Source: Gracilibacillus salitolerans (lineage in GTDB: Bacteria; Bacillota; Bacilli; Bacillales; Amphibacillaceae). Taken from it: a stretch of 64,000 nt of DNA. The notes below the pieces were generated by a model. The model made no database searches. It saw only the letters and a program-made list of their open reading frames with translations, and was not told where the DNA came from. Positions within the stretch are counted from its first letter, which is position 1. Every line of letters starts with the position of its first letter. The position numbers and the translations under genes were made by a program. Positions 54,826 through 64,000 of this stretch are shown piece after piece. The stretch lies in NCBI RefSeq assembly GCF_009650095.1, contig NZ_CP045915.1:2852001-2916000 (forward strand). The letters are read 5' to 3'.

Positions 54826-55888
54826 TTGCTTTTACCTGTCTAACAATCAATGGGACTGCAACTCTGGCGACTGCTAATAATGGGACTGCAAATATCATCC
54901 CAACGACTCCAGCAGTCTGTGCTGCAATAAATAATGCTAAAATTAAATACACTGGATGTATGTGAATACTTTTCCCTACGATAAATGGCGAAAGTAGATT
55001 ACCTTCTGTTATTTGGATTACTATAACAACCAAAAGTACATATAACACCATTTCCGTTGACATTGTAAAGGCAATTAGAAGCGCGGGAATGGCTCCAATG
55101 ATCGGTCCAAAATATGGAATAAAGTTCGTAAAACCGATAATCGTTGCCAATACGACAGTATAATTCATCCCAACCCATCTTAACAAAAAGTAACTCACTA
55201 AACCAACGAGAAAACAAACTAATATTTGACCGCGAATATACTGACCTAGACTTTCTTCCATATCATGAGCTAATTTTTTCGTAAAAGCTTGATACTTTTG
55301 CGGGATGACTCTTAGGATGCTTCTCTGTAATTTCTGATAGTCCTTTAGAAAGTAAAACGCTAAAATGGGAATCACAGCTATCATAACAAAAATATCAAAC
55401 AACAAAGGGATATTTTTCAATAGGTTGGTAAGCTGTTCCCCTAATGTTGTTTCAATATTTTCAAAGAGTTGATCTAAATGATCATGAAAGCCCTCTGACA
55501 GAAATGATGTTTGATCATAAATATCATAGATAAATGTGCGATAAGCATCTACATATTGCGGAATATTCTGTTGCATTTCCTGCATTTGCTTCATCCACAT
55601 CGGAAAGGATATATAAATTCCATAACCTGCTAGTCCAAAAAAAAGTAGATATATGAAAATAATAGCCAGTGGCCTTGGAATATGGAATCGATAAATTTCT
55701 TCAACAACTGGATGTAATAGATAAGCGATTAATCCTGCGATGAAAAAAGGTGCTAGCACCTGTAAAACGACGATAAGAACATGCTTATAAAAAGGAAACA
55801 GAATGTACATTAAATAGAGAAACAGAACTGCTAAGCATAGAATAATCAATTGCAGAACGATGCGAATTTTGGCTTGATTGGACTTCAT
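54815..55888 (-). CDS. yrrI: AI-2E family transporter YrrI
   Basis: 357 residues with about eight membrane spans in the PerM/AI-2E layout: two N-terminal spans, a long amphipathic loop (about 70-150) and a conserved C-terminal block (TNFIPYFGPIIGAIPALLIA, then HPVYLILALFIAAQTAGVVG). Family members move small molecules or ions; the substrate here is unknown. It sits before alaS as in B. subtilis. Its stop lies in the alaS promoter. Confidence 0.92.
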   Translation of the reverse strand: MKSNQAKIRIVLQLIILCLAVLFLYLMYILFPFYKHVLIVVLQVLAPFFIAGLIAYLLHPVVEEIYRFHIPRPLAIIFIYLLFFGLAGYGIYISFPMWMKQMQEMQQNIPQYVDAYRTFIYDIYDQTSFLSEGFHDHLDQLFENIETTLGEQLTNLLKNIPLLFDIFVMIAVIPILAFYFLKDYQKLQRSILRVIPQKYQAFTKKLAHDMEESLGQYIRGQILVCFLVGLVSYFLLRWVGMNYTVVLATIIGFTNFIPYFGPIIGAIPALLIAFTMSTEMVLYVLLVVIVIQITEGNLLSPFIVGKSIHIHPVYLILALFIAAQTAGVVGMIFAVPLLAVARVAVPLIVRQVKAIDR

Positions 55889-56082
55889 TACCTTTCTACA
55901 CGTCTTTCCTCATCAGAAAATAAATCATCCAATGAGCTTAACGATCCATCCATTTCGACTTCATGCAAGTGCAGCATATTGTTTTGGACAGATAATTCAA
56001 TGAAGCAATCCCAGCAATAATATTGCTCAGGACCGATAATTCCGATATTCTTGCTGCGACAATTCGGACAAATCACTAACAT
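55888..56082 (-). CDS. Small zinc-ribbon protein upstream of yrrI
   Basis: 64 residues. CPNCRSKN and CWDC form one four-cysteine ribbon, followed by an acidic tail. The stop shares a base with the yrrI start, so the two are cotranscribed. Resembles small proteins annotated YrzR in Bacillus; function unknown. Confidence 0.75.
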   Translation of the reverse strand: MLVICPNCRSKNIGIIGPEQYYCWDCFIELSVQNNMLHLHEVEMDGSLSSLDDLFSDEERRVER

Positions 56083-56251
56083 TCCCTCACTTTTCCATTT
56101 TTATTTTTCATCCTTTCCTATTTGGAGGGAATTATACATATAAAATTACAACGATAGCTCTTAAACTTGATATAACTTTAGTTGTATTTTGGTCTATTTC
56201 CCAATTGATAGCCTTTCTCCTTCTAATGCATAAGCTATATTTTCATGATTA

Positions 56252-58627
56252 CTAGTTTAACTCCATAAAATCATATGGCGAAAAGTCTTCCTGTCCTACT
56301 TCTACAGCAAGTAGTTGTTCATCTGCTGTTAATTTCTGTTCTCTTTCATTTTCTGCTGAATTTTCTTGTACCTGGAATAATTCATGCAAATAAGGTACAA
56401 GCGATGTATAACGCTGATTCGTATCTTCTGTTTTTACTCCACGTAAGAATGCCGATTTATCACCACATATGACAAGCGATTGTTTAGCACGAGTAATCGC
56501 TGTATAGATCAAATTTTTGCGGAGCATCCGATTGTATCCCTGGATAATTGGCAAAATGACAATTTGAAATTCACTACCTTGTGACTTATGAATAGACGTA
56601 CAGTAAGCATGCATCAGATTCAACAGATCGGCTTTAGCATAAGCTACCTCTTTTTCATCAAAACTTACGACAACTTGTTCCTCTTGTTCGACATTCTCAT
56701 CTTTTTCAAAAATGGCAACAACTTCTCCAATATCACCATTAAACACACCATCTTCCGCTTGATTAACAAGCTGGATAACCTTATCCCCTTTTCGAAAAAC
56801 GGTATCACCGAAACGCATTTCTCTTCTACCCTGTTGAGGTGGGTTGATCACTGCTTGAAGCTCTTCATTTAAACGATGAATACCTGCTTTGGAACGATAC
56901 ATAGGTGCTAACACCTGAATTTGACGAAGGTCCACTCCTTTGTCATGTGCTTTTTTCACTACTTGAGTTACAATATCGACAACCTGGTAATCCGGGCAAG
57001 TTAAAAAATTAAAATCATTTGCCTTTGCTAAACTGTCTGGCTGTACGTTATTATTTTTGATTTCATGGGCAAGCTGAATGATTTTGGAACCCTCTTTTTG
57101 ACGGTACACTTCTTTGAGGGAGACGGATGAAACGACATCACTTTTTAGCAGATCTGCAAGTACATGGCCTGGTCCGACAGATGGTAGTTGATCTTCATCC
57201 CCTACAATCACAATTTGCATGTCATCAGGAATTGCACGAAACAACTGATAAGCAAGCCAAATATCAACCATGGAAAATTCGTCAATCACGAGAACTTTGC
57301 CTTCTAATTGATTATTCTCATCTTTATCAAATGTTTCATTACCATCCCAGCCTAATAAGCGGTGAATGGTAACACTGTCAATTCCTGTTGATTCCTTCAT
57401 CCTTTTTGCCGCACGTCCAGTTGGTGCTGTTAATACAAACGGGTACTCTTCGTCATCTTTATAATCATCTCGGTCTAATGAAAGGTCATGAATCTCTGCA
57501 TAAGCATTAATAATTCCTTTAATAACTGTTGTCTTCCCCGTACCTGGACCACCTGTTAAGATGAAAATTTTCTCTGATAAGGCTGTCTCCAACGCTTGAT
57601 ACTGCTCTTTTCCATAGCTTAAAACTTCTTCTTCCTCAATAGCCCCTACTATTTTTAACAGTTCTGCATCCGTAAATACTCGTTCGATCTTTTTGTCAGC
57701 AATCCGTTTAATTTGGGCACAAAAACCTGTTTCCGAATAATAAAGAGATGGCAAGTACACTTTTTTATCCGTAACTATGATTTGTTTTTCTTTGTTTAAC
57801 TCGACAATCTGAGCAGTCATTTTGTCAATATCAATCTTATTTGCTTCACCGTCCAATAAAAGGTCCATCTCATATAACAACTGATCGATTGGTAGATAGA
57901 CATGACCGTCCTGTATACTGTTTTGCAAAATATAAATACATGCCGCTTGTAATCTCGTAGGATGGTCAATCGGAATATTATTTTCTTTTGCCATTTGATC
58001 TGCTCGTAAGAAACCAAATCCGTCTACATCGAAAACAAAGGCATATGGATTAGTTTGCAACGTTTCTAACGTGTTATCTTTAAAAGCCGTGTACATTTTT
58101 TGGGCCATCTTAAGGCCAAATCCGTATTTCGACAATGCAATCACAATATGTTCAAAACCTTGATTTTCATGGAGTATCTGATAGATTTTTTCTTGTTTAT
58201 CTTTAGTTAACCCTTTTACCTGAGACAGAACAGATTGATCATTAAGAATCTTAGATAATGCTGATTCTCCTATAGTATCGACAATTCGTTCCGCTGTTTT
58301 TTTACCGATACCAGGAAAAAGATCACTAGATAAATAGGCAATGACGCCTTCTTTCGATTCTGGGAGAAAACGTTGGTAGCTTTCGACTTGGAACTGACGA
58401 CCAAATCGTTTATGATCGACAACTCGCCCATAAAATTCGTATGTCTCGCCAGGATCTAAGCGACGGAAATATCCTTTTACAACAACTTCTGTTTCATCAA
58501 ATTGCTGATTGGTTTCGAGAATTTTGATCTTTGCAATGGAGAAATGCTCTTGTTTATTTTCAAAAATAGTATGGATCATTTCACCTTTTATGAAATTTTT
58601 TTGTTCGGCTGCCTGGCTATTCTCCAT
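56252..58627 (-). CDS. recD2: ATP-dependent DNA helicase RecD2 (YrrC)
   Basis: 791 residues from ATG 58627 behind GGGGGTC. An N-terminal OB/HhH region includes FPGIGKKTAERIVD. The helicase core has Walker A GGPGTGKTTV (about 355), DEFSMVD as motif II and GDEDQLPSVGPG as motif III. SH3-like and C-terminal blocks include CTSIHKSQGSEFQIV and YTAITRAKQSL as motifs V-VI. RecD2 is a 5'-3' helicase in replication-fork repair; it lacks RecBC. Follows yrrB as in B. subtilis. Confidence 0.95.
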   Translation of the reverse strand: MENSQAAEQKNFIKGEMIHTIFENKQEHFSIAKIKILETNQQFDETEVVVKGYFRRLDPGETYEFYGRVVDHKRFGRQFQVESYQRFLPESKEGVIAYLSSDLFPGIGKKTAERIVDTIGESALSKILNDQSVLSQVKGLTKDKQEKIYQILHENQGFEHIVIALSKYGFGLKMAQKMYTAFKDNTLETLQTNPYAFVFDVDGFGFLRADQMAKENNIPIDHPTRLQAACIYILQNSIQDGHVYLPIDQLLYEMDLLLDGEANKIDIDKMTAQIVELNKEKQIIVTDKKVYLPSLYYSETGFCAQIKRIADKKIERVFTDAELLKIVGAIEEEEVLSYGKEQYQALETALSEKIFILTGGPGTGKTTVIKGIINAYAEIHDLSLDRDDYKDDEEYPFVLTAPTGRAAKRMKESTGIDSVTIHRLLGWDGNETFDKDENNQLEGKVLVIDEFSMVDIWLAYQLFRAIPDDMQIVIVGDEDQLPSVGPGHVLADLLKSDVVSSVSLKEVYRQKEGSKIIQLAHEIKNNNVQPDSLAKANDFNFLTCPDYQVVDIVTQVVKKAHDKGVDLRQIQVLAPMYRSKAGIHRLNEELQAVINPPQQGRREMRFGDTVFRKGDKVIQLVNQAEDGVFNGDIGEVVAIFEKDENVEQEEQVVVSFDEKEVAYAKADLLNLMHAYCTSIHKSQGSEFQIVILPIIQGYNRMLRKNLIYTAITRAKQSLVICGDKSAFLRGVKTEDTNQRYTSLVPYLHELFQVQENSAENEREQKLTADEQLLAVEVGQEDFSPYDFMELN

Positions 58628-58645
58628 TACAAAGACCCCCATTCC

Positions 58646-59311
58646 TTACTCGTTTTCTTCGAGCATTTTTTCAATTTGCTTTTTACCATTTCCAGCTAAT
58701 AAGTGATCAGGTTGAATTTCAAGTGCCTGATTAAAATGTTCCAATGCCTGATCAATGTGTTCATCATATAAGGCGATAACACCTAAATTATAATGAGCAT
58801 CACTATGTTCTTTTTGTGACTCTAATACTTTTTTAAAAGTAGATTTAGCATAGTCTAGCTGTCCGGTTTGGGCTAGCGCCAATCCGTATTGAAACTGAAC
58901 ATCGGCATCATCTGGACTTAACTCACTTGCTCGTTGCAGATATGGAAGCGATAATTTAAACTGCTCATCATATAAAAACGTCATTCCTAACATAAAATAC
59001 GGATCTGCTTCTTCCAAGCCTAGACTAATTGCTTTCTGGAATTGTTCTTTTGCCGAATCGTAATTTTCTTGTTCAAAATGTACATTGCCCAACCCGTAGT
59101 AGGCTGTTGCTGCTTTTTCATCAAGCTCTGTTGCCTTTTGGTAAAATCGTTCAGCTCGCTCATAATCTTTCATATGTAAAAGTAGATTGCCAAAGTTTAT
59201 ATAATGAACGGGATCCTGTGGATTTTTTTCAATTGCATCTGTGAAGTATTGTGCTGCATCTTCCAGCTTACCTTCTTTCATATACTGAATCCCTTGATCA
59301 ATTTCTGCCAT
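58646..59311 (-). CDS. yrrB: TPR repeat protein YrrB
   Basis: 221 residues made of six tetratricopeptide repeats of 34 residues, with the W/G/Y-A-P pattern (for example AATAYYGLGNVHFEQENYDS and AHYNLGVIALYDEHIDQALE). TPRs are protein-binding scaffolds. No catalytic motif. It is 18 nt upstream of recD2 and shares its operon. Confidence 0.93.
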   Translation of the reverse strand: MAEIDQGIQYMKEGKLEDAAQYFTDAIEKNPQDPVHYINFGNLLLHMKDYERAERFYQKATELDEKAATAYYGLGNVHFEQENYDSAKEQFQKAISLGLEEADPYFMLGMTFLYDEQFKLSLPYLQRASELSPDDADVQFQYGLALAQTGQLDYAKSTFKKVLESQKEHSDAHYNLGVIALYDEHIDQALEHFNQALEIQPDHLLAGNGKKQIEKMLEENE

Positions 59312-59446
59312 GTTAAAACCTCCTATTGTTATTTTAGCTCAATTGTGAATTAGCGTGCAAGCACAGTCTAATGATTGGTAATATATTGTGATTAGTTTTT
59401 TCTAATTTAGTTTGTGATGGACAGAATTATTTATTTTTGCGTAGTT

Positions 59447-59565
59447 GTGTCTTTCATTTGGTTTATGAAAGACACTTTTTTGTGATTTACTCTATTTTTG
59501 TCCTTCATCAAGCTTATGATAGACACTTTTTTGTGATTTGCTCTATTTTTGTCCTTCATCCTTCT
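59447..59565 (+). repeat. Tandem 51-bp repeat with hairpin-plus-T6 units
   Basis: Two copies (59464 and 59515) of a 51-nt unit, TATGA(A/T)AGACACTTTTTTG.... The first is preceded by GTGTCTTTCAT, forming a stem with ATGAAAGACAC before T6; the second forms a similar weaker hairpin before T6. On the plus strand these look like tandem terminators, though both flanking genes are on the minus strand. Remaining 59312-59609 is AT-rich. Confidence 0.7.
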
Positions 59566-59575
59566 TTTAAGACAA

Positions 59576-59604
59576 AGGGGACAGCACGTAAGCATGCTGC
59601 CCCT
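59576..59604 (-). terminator. Terminator of mnmA
   Basis: AGGGGCAGCA - loop - TGCTGTCCCCT then TTGTCTT on the minus strand, just after the mnmA stop. Confidence 0.8.
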
Positions 59605-59609
59605 CTAAA

Positions 59610-60734
<1,125 letters not shown>

Positions 60735-61877
60735 TTAGGTTGTCAGTCTTGTGACGATTTTCGCCACTTTCTCTGCTGCCTCTGTTACATTTTCCTGATT
60801 ATTCGCAAGTCCGAAACTGAAACGAATCGAATTGGTCGTGCAGCTACTATTTTCAGTAAACATCGCGCTTAACACATGAGAAGGTTCTACTGATCCTGCT
60901 GTACAAGCACTTCCGCTAGAAGCTGCAACACCACTCAAATCAAAATTGGTTAACAAGGCTTCCACATTGGTTCCAGGGAAACTTACATTTATTATGTTTG
61001 GTACGCGTTCGCTTTTTTCCCCGTTTATCGAAAAGTCGATACCTTGATCACGAAGCATTTGCAAAAAGCGATCACGATAATCCTGATATTCTTGATATCG
61101 TTGTTCCCGTTCAGTCAATGCAAGTTGAATTGCTTCCGTGAAGCCGGCAATTGCAGCAACATTTTCCGTCCCTGGGCGACGTTTACGCTCTTGTTCTCCC
61201 CCATGCTGTAAGGCTTGTAACGTTACACCCGGATGAACATATAAAAAACCTAAACCTTTGGGACCGTTTATTTTATGAGAAGAAACGGTTAACAAATCAA
61301 CCTTAAGTTCTCCAACTTTTATTGGTAACATACCATAAGCTTGAACGGCATCTGTATGAAAATAGGTTTGGTGTTCCTCTAGCAATTCACCAATCGCTGC
61401 AATCGGCTGGATCACTCCTGTTTCATTGTTAACCATCATTACTGTCACAAGAATCGTATCGTCACGTAAAGCATTTTTCAATTGTTGTAGCTCAACTTCA
61501 CCATGTTCATTTACATCTAAATAAGTTACTTCAAACCCTTGCTTCTCAAGGTTCTCTACCGTGTGTAATGTCGCATGGTGCTCGATTTTTGTTGTGATAA
61601 TATGCTTTCCTTTTGCTTGATTGGCAAGCGCAACTCCGGTTATGGCGATATTGTCCGCTTCTGTTCCACCGCTTGTAAAAACAATATCCTTATCGGAAGC
61701 ATGGATAGATTGCGCTGCAACCGAACGTGCTTTATCTAAAATCTGCCTTGCTTTTCGGCCAAATGAATGAATACTAGATGGATTACCGAAATTCTTTTGT
61801 AAGCTTTCTGTCATCGCTTCGGCAACTTTTGGGTGTACCGGAGTTGTCGCCGCATGATCTAAATAGATAGCTTTCAT
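60735..61877 (-). CDS. yrvO: Cysteine desulfurase (YrvO/IscS-type)
   Basis: 380 residues from ATG 61877. MKAIYLDHAATTPVHPKV is the usual N-terminus. VSSHKINGPKG carries the PLP-binding Lys (about 205), and SSGSACTAGSVEPSHVL the catalytic Cys (about 327). It removes sulfur from cysteine and, in B. subtilis, feeds it to MnmA, whose gene follows by 15 nt. Preceded by the CymR regulator gene. Confidence 0.95.
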   Translation of the reverse strand: MKAIYLDHAATTPVHPKVAEAMTESLQKNFGNPSSIHSFGRKARQILDKARSVAAQSIHASDKDIVFTSGGTEADNIAITGVALANQAKGKHIITTKIEHHATLHTVENLEKQGFEVTYLDVNEHGEVELQQLKNALRDDTILVTVMMVNNETGVIQPIAAIGELLEEHQTYFHTDAVQAYGMLPIKVGELKVDLLTVSSHKINGPKGLGFLYVHPGVTLQALQHGGEQERKRRPGTENVAAIAGFTEAIQLALTEREQRYQEYQDYRDRFLQMLRDQGIDFSINGEKSERVPNIINVSFPGTNVEALLTNFDLSGVAASSGSACTAGSVEPSHVLSAMFTENSSCTTNSIRFSFGLANNQENVTEAAEKVAKIVTRLTT

Positions 61878-61895
61878 TACTTTCAACTCTTTTCT

Positions 61896-62315
61896 CTAAA
61901 TGTAGAACATATAAGGATCCTGTACGCCTTTTTCCCCGTAAGTGGATAAGTCCTCTAAAGTGGTTGTATCGAGTACATCTTTCACTGCGTCACGAATTCT
62001 GATCCAAAGCTCTTGTTTGGCTGGCTCTTCCTGTTCAATTCCCTCAACCGGTGTTATTGGTCCTTCTAAAATTCTGATAATATCACCAGCTGTTATCTCA
62101 TTTGGTTCTTTTGCCAGTATATATCCACCATATGCGCCGCGAATACTTTTTACTAAACTCGCATTTCTTAACGGGGCAACTAATTGTTCTAAATAGTGTT
62201 CCGATAAATTATTTTCTTTGGCTATACTTTTTAACGACATCGGACCATTGCCATTATTTTTTGCCAGTTCAATCATAATCGTTAATCCATATCTCCCTTT
62301 AGTAGATATCTTCAT
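61896..62315 (-). CDS. cymR: Rrf2 family cysteine metabolism repressor CymR
   Basis: 139 residues. MKISTKGRYGLTIMIELAK and LSEHYLEQLVAPLRNASLV form the winged helix; GAYGGYILAKEPNEI is the wing. The region has no CxxC/C cluster cysteines, so it is not an iron-sulfur sensor of the IscR kind, as for B. subtilis CymR, which works with CysK. It is first in the operon with the cysteine desulfurase and mnmA, and divergent from rarA. Confidence 0.94.
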   Translation of the reverse strand: MKISTKGRYGLTIMIELAKNNGNGPMSLKSIAKENNLSEHYLEQLVAPLRNASLVKSIRGAYGGYILAKEPNEITAGDIIRILEGPITPVEGIEQEEPAKQELWIRIRDAVKDVLDTTTLEDLSTYGEKGVQDPYMFYI

Positions 62316-62595
62316 TGTTCCACCTCATTTTTCCCCTTCAAAATATCTATATACAATGTTCGTCATTAGTTGTTATTATAGCATGAATGATATACTAATT
62401 GCAGAACAATTCATAGCAGGTTACTTGCACTATAGACATGTATAAAATTATTATTGATTATAGAGTATTAAGAAACTAAACGCACGCTAGTACGATAAGC
62501 CAAGTTTTTCTAATCATTACATACTTGCCTATATTAAGAAAGCAGAAAAAAAATGTCAAGTTGCTTGCTCTTGATCAGATAGAAAGGATGTTACA

Positions 62596-63858
62596 ATGGC
62601 GAATCAACCACTTGCTTTTCGAATGCGACCAAAAAATATAGATGAAGTAATCGGACAACAACATTTAGTCGGAGAAGGTCAGATGATCAGAAGAATGGTC
62701 AATGCAAACCGTCTCCATTCCATGGTATGTTACGGACCACCTGGTACAGGGAAAACTTCCATGGCAATCGGAATTGCTAATAGTTTAAACATTCGCTATA
62801 AACTGTTGAATGCGGCAACCGATAGAAAAAAAGATATGCAAATTGCTGTAGAAGAAGCAAAAATGTCTGGACAGCTCGTTGTCATATTAGATGAGGTACA
62901 TCGACTTGATAAAGCAAAACAAGACTTTCTATTACCACATGTTGAGTCGAATTTGATTACATTAATCGGTTGTACGACAGCCAACCCTTATCATTCAATT
63001 AACCCTGCAATCCGAAGTCGTTCTCATATTTTTGAACTCTTTCGCTTGGAACCTTCTAATATTATCGAAGCATTAGACCGTGCAATTGCGGATGAAGAAA
63101 ATGGTTTAGGTGAGTTGCCACTTGTTGTCGAGCAGGCAGCGAAAGAACATTTTGCTAATGCCTGTAATGGTGACTTGCGTGCAGCTTTAAACGGACTCGA
63201 ACTGGCTGCTTACTCTACCCCTCGTGACGATGATCAAATCGTAATTGATTTAGCAAATGCTGAAGCTTGTATGCAAAAAAAGAGTTTCTCCCATGACAAA
63301 GGAGGAGATGCCCATTATGACGTGTTATCAGCTTTTCAAAAATCAATCCGCGGCAGTGATGTCGATGCCGCATTACATTATTTAGGAAGATTGATTGAGG
63401 CTGGCGACTTAGAAAGTATAGCGCGGAGAATGCTGGTGTGTGCATATGAAGATATCGGACTTGCGAATCCTCATGCTGGTCCAAGAGCTTTAGCAGCAGT
63501 AGAGACCGCTGAGCGTGTCGGCTTTCCTGAGGCACGTATTCCTTTATCCGTAGCCATAGTCGAGTTATGCTTATCTCCTAAGTCAAATAGTGCTTATTCA
63601 GCACTGGACGCAGCACTTGCAGATATTCGTAATGGTGATACAGGAGAAATACCTCCCCACTTAAAAGATGCACATTATAAAGGCGCTGCATCACTTGGCC
63701 GTGGAATAGATTATAAATATCCACATGCCTATGATAGTGGTTGGGTAAAACAGCAATATTTGCCTGATAAAATCAAGCATAAACAATACTATCACCCTAA
63801 GAATACCGGTAAGTTTGAAAAAAATTTACAACAAATATATCAAAAGTTGAAAAAATAG
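62596..63858 (+). CDS. rarA: Replication-associated recombination protein RarA (YrvN)
   Basis: 420 residues. AAA+ ATPase with RPKNIDEVIGQQHLVG at the start, Walker A GPPGTGKTS (about 49), Walker B VVILDEVHRLDK and sensor 1 LIGCTTANPYHSIN. The C-terminal MgsA/RarA tetramerisation domain includes MLVCAYEDIGLANP and ends near KYPHAYDSGWVKQQY. It acts at stalled replication forks. The ATG follows GAAAGGATG. Divergent from cymR as in B. subtilis. Confidence 0.96.
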   Translation: MANQPLAFRMRPKNIDEVIGQQHLVGEGQMIRRMVNANRLHSMVCYGPPGTGKTSMAIGIANSLNIRYKLLNAATDRKKDMQIAVEEAKMSGQLVVILDEVHRLDKAKQDFLLPHVESNLITLIGCTTANPYHSINPAIRSRSHIFELFRLEPSNIIEALDRAIADEENGLGELPLVVEQAAKEHFANACNGDLRAALNGLELAAYSTPRDDDQIVIDLANAEACMQKKSFSHDKGGDAHYDVLSAFQKSIRGSDVDAALHYLGRLIEAGDLESIARRMLVCAYEDIGLANPHAGPRALAAVETAERVGFPEARIPLSVAIVELCLSPKSNSAYSALDAALADIRNGDTGEIPPHLKDAHYKGAASLGRGIDYKYPHAYDSGWVKQQYLPDKIKHKQYYHPKNTGKFEKNLQQIYQKLKK

Positions 63859-64000
63859 TGTTTAATTCACTCCTTTTCTGGTCAGAATAGCAAATAAGTT
63901 AATCTATTCGTACGATTATCAATCTATTAGAAAAGTGCAAAGACATTTCTGTTTTAGTTAACTATCTATTTAAAAAAATGACAGAATCAAACAAGGAGTG
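63859..64000. other. Downstream edge of window
   Basis: 142 nt after rarA, AT-rich, no ORF. AAGGAG at the last bases (63993-63998) is probably the ribosome binding site of the next plus-strand gene. Confidence 0.5.

Overview
The window is low-GC Bacillota DNA with B. subtilis-type gene neighbourhoods. Collinear blocks include sda/yqeG-yqeH-aroE-yhbY-nadD-yqeK-rsfS-yqeM, greA-udk-trmR-mltG, yrzB-yrrK-yrzL-alaS-yrrI, and recD2-yrrB-mnmA-cysteine desulfurase-cymR/rarA. Spore genes (sigK, sda, a YjcZ-type peptide, a YheC/D-type ATP-grasp protein) show an endospore former of the family Bacillaceae. The Mrp antiporter operon and the general sequence style fit a halo- or alkalitolerant genus such as Gracilibacillus, Oceanobacillus or Virgibacillus; the genus is an inference.

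Layout. 1-3.5 kb: 5' part of a large secreted lamin-tail-domain protein (minus). 3.7-6.6 kb: TetR regulator with an ABC exporter operon. 6.7-8.5 kb: a SpoIISA-type toxin followed by two small basic ORFs that resemble each other and look like tandem antitoxins. 8.6-12 kb: a giant polytopic membrane protein. 12.3-15.3 kb: zinc-ribbon protein (apparently frameshifted), YppC-like protein, CoA-disulfide reductase-like enzyme. 15.5-15.9 kb: a type I toxin-antitoxin module with a 29-residue holin-like toxin absent from long-ORF lists. 16-19 kb: VOC protein, patatin, MFS transporter. 19-23 kb: Fur-controlled siderophore uptake genes with a FhuF-like reductase. 23-31 kb: small spore-type proteins, DUF421 protein, a 0.67-kb composite inverted-repeat element, rpiA, SDR, ATP-grasp protein, alcohol dehydrogenase, and a decayed GH78-type glycosidase. 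31-33 kb: DJ-1/PfpI protein, NERD protein (apparently frameshifted) and a degenerate tandem repeat. 33-38.7 kb: the yqe housekeeping operon and divergent sda with DnaA boxes. 38.7-44.5 kb: copies of an interspersed repeat, then mrpACDEFG with no mrpB. 44.7-63.9 kb: sigK, mtnN, yrrS, greA, udk, trmR, mltG, alaS with a T-box leader, recD2, yrrB, mnmA, cysteine desulfurase, cymR and rarA.

The housekeeping half is conserved and ordinary. The most interesting signals are the SpoIIS locus with duplicated antitoxin-like genes, the type I toxin module, the missing mrpB, the repeat families that end at ribosome binding sites, and the apparent single-base homopolymer deletions in otherwise intact genes. 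All family names come from reading the sequence and remembered family features; no database search was run.
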